Positions 1-9,944 are shown, counted from the stretch's first letter. The stretch is DNA of 64,000 nt from Chrysemys picta bellii (GCF_011386835.1 NC_088800.1:15214572-15278571); one strand, 5' to 3'. Notes: generated from the letters alone by a model not told the origin. Made by a program: numbers and translations.

Positions 1-1060
1 CTCGCATGTCCTTCTTCATTGAGATAGACCGGACCCGCATTGTTAGCATCCTGCTTCAGAGGGAAAAGAACAAAATCTAAAGGTCAGGGGTCAAGGACTT
101 TCCCATTCTTCTCTCGTTTATTTCTCTGCCCTTTTCACTCAGGGGATCATAAAGAGGTCGCCTGGTGGCACAGAAGGGCTCCCGTGGATTCCTTTACTTG
201 AAATGAGGGTGTCTGTGAGCAAATACATCCGATCTCTAGCTGGATCCGAAGCTAGAGACCCAGAGATCGATAGATCCACACACAGCTTGCACCTCTCTCT
301 ATATAATAGCATATTAACATTATGCATTTTCTCTGTGTATACATGTGCTCCAATATCACCCTGCCTACTGCACGGCAAAGGGCAACTTATCATGCCATGG
401 ACCTTTTTATTTCAAAACAAAGGGAGAAGACTGAATAAGGCCCCGGCACTATTATAAATGGTGGGCCAGGTTTGAATTTCAACTTGCCTCCTTCTAATAT
501 ACTAGTAAGATTAAACAAAAATATCCACGTGTATTTAATGGGTTATCGATAGAAAAACGAATCTGTCTAGAAGAGAATTGCCCGTAAAATAGTAGGGGGA
601 AGAGACATTTTAAAATGTACTTTTTCTGGGGCTGATGGCACCGCCTAATGTGAATGTTTTTGGTGGTTTATTCGGTTATTTTATCTATTCCGCAGGCGGC
701 CAGGTCGTATCCAAAATACCATTTTGGGAATATTGTACGGATCCCTTCAATTTCGACTGTAAGATATGAATACACCGAGCAAATCCTTTATTAAATAAGC
801 TCAAGATGGGCATGTGCAAAATGGATGGACTGGTGGGTAATATAGTTACACGCTGCAAGGCTAAATATATGAACCGCGGGCATACAGATTAACTTGTGTG
901 TAACTAGATAGATGTAGGGAGAGAATCTGGTACTATAGTGTGTGTGTCACACACGCGGGAAAGAGAGACGTGTTGGAGAAAGATTCTCGGCACAGCCTAA
1001 ACTCGGACCAGGGCGCTAGAAATGTCGGTGTCCTCCCCAACTATCCTCAGCTCACCAGGT
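1..1060. other. Non-repetitive stretch, no gene recognised
   Basis: I see no transposon, RNA gene or convincing coding frame here. The sequence is AT-rich with scattered CpGs and short symmetric motifs: an 8-bp-arm inverted repeat around 234-257 (CTCTAGCT and AGCTAGAG) and a 7-bp-arm one at 711-727 (CCAAAAT, ACC, ATTTTGG). The absence of repeats, compared with the second half of the window, fits sequence under regulatory constraint, but that is inference. A 25-codon open stretch at 3-80 is too short to call coding. Confidence 0.4.
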
Positions 1061-1069
1061 TTAGGAAAT

Positions 1070-1850
1070 GATACTGCAGCGAGCGCATCGGGGGAAAGGC
1101 TGCGCGCCCAGTGCCTGCTGCTGCTTTGCAAAAGGAAATAAACGCCAGGCAAAGAGAGGCTTTCCAGGGCAGGCTTTCCACTTTCTGCAGGGGAAAGTGC
1201 CCAGGGAATCGGAGCTCAGGGAGGGAAGCGGCTGCGCCCAGGAAAGTCAGAACGTAGCGAGCAGGTGTCCGAGTGCCCGGCCTGGAGCTCCCGGCCAGCT
1301 CCAGGGGATGCGGGGCCGAGCAGTGTCCTGGGTGGTGCCTCTTACCGGGGGGCCGAGAAACCGAAAAATGCAGCATCGGACAACCGGGGATGGGACCCGA
1401 GGGACTCCCCGTTTGTCCCCCAGCTGCCCGGGCATTTGTGGCTCCCCTACTAGCAGAGAGAGTGTGGATCCCTTAGCCCCCGCAATCCGCCGAGCTCCCG
1501 TCGCAGCGCTGGGCAGAGTCCTCAGCCCGGGCTGGTCCATCGCTTAGCAGGGCTGATGGCCGGGCAGGCTCCCCCCCCCCCCCCCCCACGCCCTGGCTGA
1601 AGGGACGCCAGGTTGTTTGGAAACAAACCCTGGAGGAGTCAATTCCGCCTGGCGATCGGTCTTTCTAGGTTCTGCAAATGCTGCTTGTCCGGGTACGTCC
1701 GCGTCCCCTTTCCCTTTCCATCTCCCGCGAACCGGCACCGGTTCCCAGCCGACTCCAGAGCCACAGGCCGGCCTGCCTGTAACAGAGTGGGATTTACAGG
1801 TAGTCCCCTGGATCTCACCATAGAGCGCCCATAGAATTCAGCTCGGATAC
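1070..1850. promoter_or_regulatory. CpG-rich block (CpG island candidate)
   Basis: This stretch is GC-rich with many CpGs and no transposon signature. It includes a 17-base C tract at 1570-1586. Overlapping GC-driven open frames run on both strands (for example 1068-1547 + and 1247-1540 -). None has a recognisable domain, so I treat them as composition artefacts. It is the first of at least three CpG-rich blocks upstream of the microRNA and may be a promoter of the host noncoding RNA. No TSS motif decides this. Confidence 0.5.
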
Positions 1851-2191
1851 AAGTTTTCGCCCTCTCCCCCCTGCCCTGCCTTTCGAACCACTAGGCTCGG
1901 GGAAAGTTTCCTAGGCGAGAGAGAGCCCGCACGCCAGGCCCCCGGCTCGCTCTGCCCTGGCTGCCAGTGTCTCTCCTGTGTGCAGCTCGGCGTGCGGTTC
2001 GTCCCCATCTTCCTCTCTTTCCAAGAGCAAACTTTAACCCAGGTGGGCATCGCAGCCATTCTCTTCTCCACCCTTTTAAAAATCATTTCGCACGCCCCCC
2101 CCCCGCCTGTCTCTCCCCATCACACGAGAAGCCAAGGGGAAGAGTTTACAGAATTTCTTTTCTTTCTCTCTCTCTCTCTTTTTTTTTCCAG

Positions 2192-2532
2192 GGGCAGAGG
2201 CATAGGAGAGCTGGAACTGCCAACGCGTTTTATAGGTGACGTATGGGCCTACGTGGGGAGCCTGTGCCCAAGTGCCACATCTTATAGGCTTTTTCTCCTG
2301 AAATGACATCTCCCTGCAGTTCTCACCCCCCCTTTCAGTCTGAAAAAGCAGCCCCCTTTTTCTGCTCAGGAGATAAGCCCCAGAGCTCCAGAAGTGCAGA
2401 GAGGGAGCGAGGGGAGGAAGCTCAGACTAGATGTGTGTGTGTGTGGGGGAGACCCTCCCTTTTGGGGCTCAGGGCTAGCCGAGGAAGCCAGGCGGCGAGG
2501 CGAGAGGCTGGGCATCAGGTGGACACCCCAAG
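2192..2532 (+). ncRNA. Candidate noncoding exon of the mir-9-3 host RNA
   Basis: A long pyrimidine tract (about 2154-2189) ends in CCAG at 2188-2191, a textbook acceptor. 341 bases later CCCAAG is followed by GTAAGA at 2533, a strong donor. The segment between has stops in the frames checked and no domain, so if it is an exon it is noncoding. It lies on the same strand as mir-9-3, 11 kb upstream. It could instead be part of a first exon, since a TATA-like TTTTATAG at about 2228-2235 and a CRE-like GTGACGTA follow the acceptor. This is a call from splice consensus only. Confidence 0.3.
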
Positions 2533-4572
2533 GTAAGACACCTCTCACATTTGGATGCGTTTCTTAAAGGGTAGGCGGCAGCTATTAATGTCCTCGGCTA
2601 ATGACCTGCAAACTCGGTGCCTTCTGTGGCCCCGGGTGAAAGGCTCTTTAATTGGGTTTGATTAAAGGGGAAAGAGGGAGGGAAAATGCCCAACAGCCCA
2701 ACTGTACCGCAGCCCCCTAGAACGCCTCCTTCAGCTGCAGGTCCCGGGTTTCGGGGGGGTTTGTTTGCCAGCTTGAAAAAAAACCACCCAGAAGCGCGTG
2801 CGTGTGTTTAAAGTCTTTTAAGGCTGCTGATTGTCTTTCCCCTAGTGATGGAGTTCGGGTTATCCCCGATCTCCCTTTACAAAGGCGTTCACACTCTGGA
2901 GACACCCTTGTCCATGTTTGTTTTGGTCCGGGATCTGTTTCTTTTGGCTCACTGTAAACCGATGCTCTGCAGGCGCGTGCATATATAATCTATGTTACAT
3001 TGCCCTGGGTAGTAACTGTTCATTCCCTCCAGAAAGGACTGGGATACGCAGCAAATAAGCCCTGCTCCCCAGCCTTGCACTAATTTCGGTGTGTGCCTGC
3101 CTAAATGCATTCAAGCTCGGCTTGGCAATAGGCTCTCTCAATAGAGCCCCAGTGTGACCTGAACAAAGAATTTGAAAGTAGTTAAATTGCAGGACACGTC
3201 CGCTGCCTGGGTGCTTGAATTTTTTTTTTAAAAGGAGAAAAGGAAAGGAGAGAGACTTTTCTTTGGGCTGGTGAGAAAATGCTCAGGGTAAAAGTTGGTT
3301 TGGCGTCTTCATTTCAGCGGCAATGGAGCAGAGCTAATTCAATAGGAAACGGGGGGATTTTTTAATGAAAAGACCGCCAGGGTTACAACAAAGTTAAGCT
3401 CTTGTGAATTAATTATTAGGGCAAATAAACTTTGAAGGGGGGGGGCTTTAGCGTGAAGGGGTGCGACTTATTGTTATTTTAATGTTTAATGACAATGCAA
3501 TGCGATTTCGACCTAGACTGAGCAAAGGGATTTCTGGCAATTCCAGGGAAGATGTATGGATAAATAATCTAATAACTGATTTAGAATCAAATACTGTAAA
3601 ATCCAGAGAGCTTTGATTTCTGTTCGCCATGTCATCTGCCTGATTTCTTATGGCAACTTTCAGCTGCAAAAATCTAAAGGCATTCCGGGTGAGGAGTTGT
3701 TTTGTTGTAGATAGCCTGTTTATTTAATATCATATCAAACAAAATAATACAGTGTATGGTATCTCCACTGGGTTTAAAATAATTGTTTCAAGGCTAGGAA
3801 AGAGCTAGGAGGCAACACAAATAGGGAATGGGCAACTGGCTGGAAAGATTTTTAAATACAAATCAAAGCAAGCTGTAATGCAGGAAATCTAGGGAAAGGG
3901 AGCAAGATAATGCAGAGGGAAAGGTTGTTTAAGGATAGTGTTTTTTAAAAGAAGGTTGCATGACAAAATTAAAGGAGGAAGAGAATGACAGAAAGAGAAA
4001 TGGGAGAGAAGGAAGAGAAGGAAAGGAAAAGAGGAAAGGAGAAATGGAAATGAAGAGGGAAACAGCGAAGGAGAAATTAAAGCGCCTTTTTATATCCCCC
4101 AAGAATAAAAAGCCAGTGGAAGCCTGGACACTTCGAATTATACGTTGGATGGCAGGGAAGCGGACTGCAATGGGTTAACTCGATTGCTCATGAACTTGGC
4201 CTGTCTGTCCGTCTGGATTTTGATGGATGGGTAGACCCCGCTGACAAGTTCAGCCGGCGGGACCTCCCCTGCTGCTCCAGCGGACTGGAAAGCCAGGACA
4301 GCGTCTCAGAGCCGCAGCCCCGCGCCCTGACACCCAGCATCCGCTCTTGCTCTCTGCATGCTGCAGAATAGGAAAGGGGCGCCCCCTGCCTCCACCCCCC
4401 CCCAAGTTCCCCCGTCCTGCGCTTTAAGCAACCCTGAAAGTCCCGCCGATCCGCCTGCTGTTGGGGAAGGTTGGGAGTATAAGAGCCTCGTGCCAAGAGT
4501 ACTGTGCGTAGGGCCGTTGTTGAGTTTCCAGCCTAGCCGGAAAGCTTTGTACTTTGTTAATCTGAGTTAATT

Positions 4573-4592
4573 TTCAGCATTTGGACAGCGGC
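4573..4592 (+). promoter_or_regulatory. Noncanonical REST/NRSF (RE1-like) site, short spacing
   Basis: The left half-site begins TTCAGCA, as in the RE1 consensus TTCAGCACC. The right half reads GGACAGCGGC against GGACAGCGCC (9 of 10). The gap between half-sites is one base shorter than canonical, giving 20 rather than 21 bases. REST tolerates some altered spacings, though contraction is less usual than expansion, so binding is uncertain. It lies about 9.3 kb upstream of mir-9-3, and a better RE1 is found at 9283-9303. Confidence 0.4.
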
Positions 4593-4999
4593 TAGGAAAG
4601 CGAACCGGGGGAGCCGCAACATGTCCAGGGAAGAAATGACATTGACCCAGGGAAATGATCTTGTGTTGTCACAATGGAGTGGAATTAGTGGCAATATTCT
4701 GAAGAGGGGAAATAACAAAACACCCCCATCTGCTGGAAGGGGCCGGGGCGAAGCGGCGATCTGGTTGACTGGGGAAGGCGATGTTGCAGTTGGGGTGATT
4801 AGAATGTCTTGCTCCCAAGCGCCGAGAGAGGAGCATTGTTTTCTCACTGCCTATGGCAGGGGTGTGAAGTAGAGAGGGAGGCGGGTGTCTTGCTGTCTCT
4901 CCTATCTCCCTCTCGGTATTTTCGGTGTGATGTGGCTGAGGATATCACTGTGAACATGCCGAGATGCACATGTACAATGGGATGTAAATACCCTCCAGG

Positions 5000-5032
5000 A
5001 GCTATAGCTATTGGGATCCCAATAATATTATT
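5000..5032. repeat. Three abutting perfect palindromes
   Basis: AGCTATAGCT (5000-5009), ATTGGGATCCCAAT (5010-5023) and AATAATATTATT (5021-5032) are each perfect palindromes. The first two abut and the last two share three bases. The surroundings are non-repetitive. Function is unknown; dimeric transcription factor binding is one possibility. Confidence 0.8.
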
Positions 5033-5550
5033 AGGATTCACCTGCAGAATAAAATGCAAACCCTAGACAATAAGCTATTCAGAGAGGCATTTATGACCCC
5101 AGCTTGGCCATGAGGTAGGCTGAAATCCAGGAGAAATGCCATCGGGATCCAAAATCCCAGTTAGCTCGGGTGGGTTTGGGGCTGGCATGCACTCCCCCAA
5201 CCCCACGCCTCCCACTCACTCCCCATCCCGAGAAACGAGAGCGAAGCATTTACCTTCCCAGAAATCAAATCTCTGCCTTTCAGTTTAGCGGCTAACCAGG
5301 GAGGTTTGAGGGGTTCGCTGGAGAGCTGGACTGTTAAAAGGCTTCCCGAGCAGCCTATCAGATTAAGAATTGCCAGGATTTAATTGGGACGCCTTCGGAG
5401 TCTTAATTAAAGGGTAAGATCAGGGGGCTGCGCTTCCCGTTTGGTGGAGACTGCAGGCGCCCCCCCCCCCCCCGCCACACCGCCTGTCTCCCCCCTCCCG
5501 CTCCCCTCCTCCCCTCTGCCATGGTTGGAGTGAGTAAAATGCTGCTGGGC

Positions 5551-5558
5551 TGACGTCA
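5551..5558. promoter_or_regulatory. Perfect palindromic cAMP response element
   Basis: TGACGTCA, the full consensus CREB/ATF site, lies inside the CpG island just upstream of the presumed first exon. CREB activation is part of the described control of human mir-9-2. A role at this paralogue is inference. Confidence 0.6.
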
Positions 5559-5574
5559 CTGCGGGCTCAGCCTG

Positions 5575-5848
5575 CCAGCAGAGGAGGCTCCTGGAGAGGA
5601 ACCAGAGCCTGGAGCTAAGAGAAGCTGGGAAGACACAAGGAGCCCAGCCAGGCTCCTGGCCCGCGCATCGCCGCCGGAGAGGTCCGGGGTAGAGGGCCGA
5701 GCCCCGGCAGGAGGAGCCGCTAGAGGGGATCGGCGCCTGCCTGGCTGGGGATTGCCACCGCCACCGCCTCGCTCGCCTTCCCAGAGATCGCCGCCGCCTG
5801 CTTCCTTCCTTCCCTCCCCTTCCCTTCGTCCACGCCTGGCCGCGGAGT
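5575..5848 (+). ncRNA. Candidate first exon of the mir-9-3 host RNA
   Basis: The exon is inferred from the CpG island, the CRE about 20 bases upstream, and the splice donor GAGT followed by GTAAGT at 5849-5854. The start is arbitrary because no initiator is decisive. No open frame in it has recognisable content, so a noncoding first exon is the natural reading. Confidence 0.3.
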
Positions 5849-6869
5849 GTAAGTGCGCGCTCGCCCCTGGCCGCTGCCTCTCCGCCTCCCCGGCGCGGCT
5901 GGCGTGGGGTCGCCCCTCGGAGGAGGAAGGGAGACTTGCTTTGGGTGCAGCGCGAGGGGACTTGGTACAGTGACCCCCCCCCCCCGGCTTCCAGTGGGGC
6001 TGGCCTTAGGCCGGGGGAGCTCGGCTCTGGGGGGACTCACTTGGGAAGGGGCGATTCCGCCCTGCTCTTGGACGTGCCGTTTAAACAAGCAACGGGCAGA
6101 GGGATGGAGCTGTCGCTCTGTGTGCCAGGCGAGGTGTGTGAGGGGCTGTAGGGATCCTCCCTCCGCCAGACAGAGCCTTGACCGGTTGGCACCGTGGAGC
6201 GTGACAAGGCCATGGTCAATGGAAACTCTTTCTTCTTCCTTTTTCAATCCCACGGCCAAGTCCATGGGGGGGGGGAGGGAGGAGAAGAGGCGTGATCCGG
6301 GGCCAAACCGGAATCGGGCGGCTTTGGGTCCAATGCACGGTTATGGATGCTTTAGAGAAGGATACTAAGCAGAAATTGAGGGCAAAAATATAATTCCAGT
6401 AGGCGAATGTGTATCCATTAGGGTACCATCTCTCGCTCTCTCTTCCCCCAGGGAAGGGTCATAGGAAACAACCCAGGGCGAGAACAGGGACCTTTGTTGT
6501 AAAAGGGATAATTTTTAGGGAGGCCTTAGAATATGTATTTCGGGAAATAGATCAACTCCTATTCCCCTTGGAATTTTTGTTTCTCTGAGACCCATTGGGT
6601 GAGCTGGGGTCATCGTCTGCTTCCAAGGATTTCAGCTGATCGGATGCCCGAGAAGTTGGTAATTTATAATCAGAGCTTTTGTCACAGGCTTTTGTAAGGT
6701 GTCTCCATTGAACTCTAGCCGAATCCAGCTGTGATTTAAACAGTCTTAAAAGGCGTGGTGCAAATGTATGTCTGTCTGTAATGTCGTGTACATTTTATTA
6801 GTGTTCAGAACAAACAAAGCGGGTTCTAACGCTTATACTGACCCATCTCTAAGTGTGTATGTGTGTGTT

Positions 6870-6892
6870 TCTCTCTCTCTCTCTCTCTCTCT
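6870..6892 (+). repeat. CT dinucleotide run
   Basis: An uninterrupted CT tract is followed by GTGTGT and then TGCAG, just upstream of the retroposon at 6917. It resembles a splice acceptor tract, but nothing downstream supports an exon. Confidence 0.8.
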
Positions 6893-6916
6893 GTGTGTAA
6901 TGCAGAATAGAAAAGG

Positions 6917-7035
6917 TTTCAGAGGGGTAGCCTTGTTAGTCTGTATCAGCAAAAACAATGAGGAGTCCTTGTGGCACCTTAGAGACTAACACATTTATTT
7001 GGGCATAAGCCTTCATGGGCTAGAACCCACTTCAT
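6917..7035 (+). mobile_element. Short SINE-like retroposon with a 14-bp target duplication
   Basis: The element is about 119 bp. It carries the phrases GTTAGTCTGTATCAGCAAAA, CTTGTGGCACCTTAGAGACT and CCCACTTCATC, which I recognise from a very abundant reptile dispersed repeat; I cannot name the family with certainty. It is flanked by a perfect 14-bp direct repeat CAGAATAGAAAAGG (6903-6916 and 7036-7049), the expected trace of target-primed reverse transcription. There is no poly(A) tail. The perfect duplication suggests a fairly recent insertion into otherwise repeat-free upstream DNA. Confidence 0.85.
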
Positions 7036-7593
7036 CAGAATAGAAAAGGATTGGCTGTTACTCTGAAATATCAATAGATGTCAATAGATATTTTTAGAGA
7101 CAGGGGTTAATATGAAGGTGAATTAAAATTTTACGGAACCTTTAAAATAAACGGAAAGGGGAAAACGTTGTAGTACCGAGAGCCCGTGATTCCATCGTCT
7201 GGGCCTAGAGTTAAATAAAATAACAAAAAGGGAAGTTTCACCTTTTGCGAAGTGGCCGGTCTTGCGAACTGGGTGTCAGACAGAAGAGAGGTTTGCGGTG
7301 ATATGCACTTTGCTTGAATGATTAAATTCGCTGAATTTCAGAAATGGTTAAAGTGAATCCCTGGAATTTTGCATTAGAAAAAAATGTCGAGGACAGTGTT
7401 TGTTAATTCCCCAGATATTCACTGTCACATATATACTGCCCTTGGAGTTGTTCCGTTTAGGGACTGAATCCCAATGAATGGTTATATTGGAAATCAAAGA
7501 GACCATTGAATGCACTTCTTTTGCTAGAAATCCTCCCTTCTCTCTTTTCTCCCTCTTTTTCCTTTTTTCTTTTCCTTCTTTTTTCCCCTACAG

Positions 7594-7684
7594 TTTTTCG
7601 GGACGGTTAATATTACCTCATTCTCCATTTTTTTTGTTTTAAATTCTTAAGTTCGGTTTTCAAATGAATGGAACCAATCGAATC
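7594..7684 (+). other. Strong isolated splice-acceptor-like tract upstream
   Basis: A roughly 50-base pyrimidine tract (about 7540-7590) ends in CCCCTACAG at 7593, an excellent acceptor. I found no matching donor nearby, so this is only the possible start of an exon. Confidence 0.15.
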
Positions 7685-7813
7685 ATTTTAGGCCGCAGTC
7701 TCAAGAAAAAAATTGTGTGTGTACACACATGCATACAATTGTATATAGCGGAATGTATGTATGGGTATACACACTATAGGCATTTTTTTTTCCTTAAGGC
7801 TGCGGCCTAAAAT
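7685..7813. repeat. Long imperfect hairpin, possible TA-flanked MITE
   Basis: The outer arms ATTTTAGGCCGCAG (7685-7698) and CTGCGGCCTAAAAT (7800-7813) are perfect complements. Pairing continues inward imperfectly (CAAGAAAAAAA with its partner, then a GTGTGT and ATACA-rich part), so almost the full 129 bases can fold. Read as a transposon, the repeat would start GGCCGCAG inside a TA on both sides, as in Tc1/mariner MITEs. Read as RNA, it would be a long hairpin on the host transcript. I do not recognise a family. Confidence 0.6.
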
Positions 7814-8184
7814 CTCACACACTCACAACTGTATGGATTTTGTATAATCAGACAGCCCGCAAAAGAGCAGGTCGTCCCAGAGAAAATTTCATAGTTTATG
7901 TATCAATTTCAAATCCCTGACGATATAAAGAGAGCGATACAGCCCTGGTGCTATTGTTGCTCTGTTTCTCAAGTGCGTGGCTTGCGTTGATATGGCTCTT
8001 AATTACTAAATAAAGCAACACGTTTCCTAAATGCCCATCGGGAGCTGCAGCTTCAGTATAAAGTTGGCAAAGCCCCGATTGAGAGAGGCAAAGAAAAACA
8101 ATTAAGACGAGATGCACTTGAGACTGCAAGGAACTGGGGTTACTCTAGGTTGGCTAAAAATAACTTCTCCTAATTAAAGAAAAG

Positions 8185-8192
8185 TGACGTCA
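8185..8192. promoter_or_regulatory. Perfect palindromic cAMP response element
   Basis: This is a second full TGACGTCA site, followed within 20 bases by two more ACGT cores (GACGTGC, GACGTAG). It lies in non-repetitive DNA between the CpG island and the REST site. A regulatory role is inferred from the motif and the locus. Confidence 0.5.
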
Positions 8193-8892
8193 GACGTGCA
8201 GGACGTAGAAAGGGGGAAAGGCAGGGGGCTCTTTACAGGATGATCAAATTAAATAATTCAGGAGCGGCCTGATTATTACACGAGGATTTCGAGGAGTGGA
8301 GAAGCAGCGTTTCTTTACGCTGGCTGCTTCACAACTAGGCTGGCCCGGGGACATTTCAGAGGCTCGGGTTCGTGGGAATGTGATGCTCCATTGATTCCTG
8401 GGTGCTAAATACACACTAGGACGCACGGAGCATATGTATCTTTCGCTAGCTCTCTGCACCCACAGAGGCGCAACATATACAGATTTGTTAATTTCACAGG
8501 GCAGTGTATATGTGCCGCCCACGGGCATGTATACATGCTCCCGAGCACACGGAGACCGGGCGCTGTTATTATGCAGGCAGGAACATATTTCTGCACACAC
8601 ACACACATCCCCTATATCCATATCTCCCTCTACATATCTAAATATAGATACCCAGAGACAGACACGCACAGCGCCATGTAGATGACTATGTGTTTTGCCA
8701 GTGAAAGCTCCTCGTTCATTTCCAGTTACGTCTCTGCACACACAGACACCGAATACCGATATTTTTCTGGATCGGACCGAGCCGTCAGGGAGATGGGGCT
8801 GTGAAGCGCATTATCCAGAACAGAGAGCCTGCTTGATTGGAACCTGGAGGAAGCACAGACGCGTGTCCTTGTAGCAGGGCCTCTCCCCCATC

Positions 8893-8946
8893 CAACACAC
8901 ACGAATGGGGAGCGTGTCACACACACACACGAATGGGGAGCGTGTG
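8893..8946 (+). repeat. Tandem duplication with CA run
   Basis: The block CACGAATGGGGAGCGTGT occurs twice, each copy preceded by a CA run. It is a local duplication, probably by slippage across the CA repeats. Confidence 0.85.
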
Positions 8947-9009
8947 GCCGAGCCGCGCAGTCTATCTGGCCTCTGCTTCGCGGGATTGAATTTCATTCAG
9001 GCCTGGTGG

Positions 9010-9610
9010 ATTAGTTAGGTAGCAGGAGCCCCCAGATCAGGTGGGTTCAACCCCCATTGCCTAAGGCTTGCCGGGTTGGAGTGTCTCCCCCGCCCACCCC
9101 CAGGAGAGAACCCTCCGGTGCGCCGGAGAGGGCCTGGCTTGGGCTGGGATCTCTGGAGAATATCTGGATCGGGGGACAGTCCTCGGCGGGTTTTGTTGCA
9201 GTCTCGGGATGGAGCTCGTGCTGGAGGGGCTGCTCGAAGCCCCGCTAGGGGAACAGCAGCGCCGGGGGGATGGCAGCAGGTTTGCAGCACCATGGTCAGT
9301 GCCACTGCCCGGCGGCGGTAGCGCTGTGCCCAGCGCGGGCGGAGGGAGTCTGGGGTTGTTTCCTGGCTCCAAGGAAACCTGACTGAATGGAGCCACCCGA
9401 TGTATGTCAGCGCCGGGGCGGCTCGCTCCGCATCCTCTCGGAATGGAGGGCTGGGGCGAGGCGGCTGGCCTGGCCCGGCTTGGCTGATGGCACACAAATG
9501 AAAAGGGACCCCGGGGTCGCTTCATTCACAGGCGCCTTCGCTCCTTTTTCTGCGCCAGGGCTAATTCTAGAATGTCCCCGCTTCCACGTTCTGTCCGTGG
9601 AGTCATTCCA
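9010..9610. promoter_or_regulatory. CpG-rich block carrying the REST site
   Basis: This is GC- and CpG-rich DNA without transposons. Long GC-driven open frames on both strands (for example 9015-9497 -, 160 codons) show no domain. It contains the RE1 at 9283-9303 and a partial RE1-like sequence on the - strand (CTGTCCGTGG, 9591-9600). It may be an alternative promoter or a silencer for the microRNA host gene in non-neuronal cells. Confidence 0.5.
9283..9303 (+). promoter_or_regulatory. REST/NRSF binding site (RE1)
   Basis: The 21-base site has the canonical spacing. Its left part reads CAGCACC, followed by AT, then GGTCAG and TGCC. Against the consensus TTCAGCACC-AT-GGACAGCGCC I count three differences. 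It lies in a CpG-rich block 4.5 kb upstream of mir-9-3 on the same strand. REST represses miR-9 genes outside neurons, and miR-9 in turn targets REST while its star strand targets CoREST, so a site here fits the known double-negative loop. Binding is not shown by sequence alone. Confidence 0.7.
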
Positions 9611-9726
9611 CGATGGACTGGATTAAACCAACGGCAGCCGTGTAACCAGGTCTCGGAGTGAGATGCCCTCTTCTGTGGGCAGAGGCATTGCTGCCGATTG
9701 AGAAACTGCCAGCTGCCAAGTTTGGG

Positions 9727-9740
9727 ACCTCAGGGGGCAG
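9727..9740 (+). promoter_or_regulatory. CTCF-like core motif
   Basis: ACCTCAGGGGGCAG matches the CTCF core YAGRKGGCR with partial agreement upstream. Other cores occur in the window (for example TAGAGGGCA near 15627 and TAGGGGGCA near 57685). CTCF motif calls by eye have many false positives. Confidence 0.25.
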
Positions 9741-9944
9741 CTGAGATGGATACGGCTCGTTTTAAAATCGGGGTCATTTCTTTTAAAAGCAGGCAAAGGT
9801 GGTGTTTGTATGGGTCCATTTTATTTGTACGTGACTGATGACTAACGGTGGCTCTGCAGGAAGTGCTGGGAGAGCTGTGGGAGGGTTGTTTTAATAGTAG
9901 ATGTTCTAGTTATTCAGATTTTAAAAGTAAATTCTCCCTCTGCA

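Larger units (their letters stand above)
2540..5430. other. Non-repetitive upstream region, no gene recognised
   Basis: No transposon is recognised across these 2.9 kb. The sequence carries several homeodomain-type AT motifs (for example AATTAATTATTAG near 3407 and ATTTAATTGG near 5379). It also holds a REST-like site at 4573-4592 and a cluster of three perfect palindromes at 5000-5032, listed separately. It looks like a regulatory domain around a developmental RNA gene, but conservation cannot be shown from one sequence. Confidence 0.35.
5430..6330. promoter_or_regulatory. CpG island, likely promoter of the mir-9-3 host RNA
   Basis: This block is strongly GC- and CpG-rich, with C tracts at about 5460-5473 and 5976-5986. 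It contains a perfect palindromic CRE at 5551-5558, and a possible first-exon donor (GTAAGT) starts at 5849. No TATA box is obvious near the CRE, as is usual for CpG-island promoters. Open frames on both strands (for example 5720-6265 -, 181 codons) have no domain. Of the CpG-rich blocks here this has the best promoter-plus-donor combination, lying about 8 kb upstream of the hairpin on the same strand. Confidence 0.5.

Noticed and set aside
3..80. 25-codon open stretch at the very start that looks protein-like
   Set aside because: Too short, cut by the window edge, with no family match. It does not resemble the expected neighbour POLG as I know its C terminus.
5720..6265. 181-codon open frame on the - strand in the CpG island
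   Set aside because: The length is explained by high GC content. The product is a low-complexity proline/arginine-rich sequence with no known family.
8244..8741. 165-codon open frame on the - strand
   Set aside because: No domain, no conserved-looking segment, and it overlaps CA/CATA-rich simple sequence.
9015..9525. Overlapping 160- and 154-codon frames on the - strand
   Set aside because: Two overlapping frames of equal length in GC-rich DNA point to composition. The region contains the REST site instead.
9591..9606. Partial RE1 on the - strand (CTGTCCGTGGAG)
   Set aside because: Only one half-site matches well, so I mention it only in the CpG block entry.
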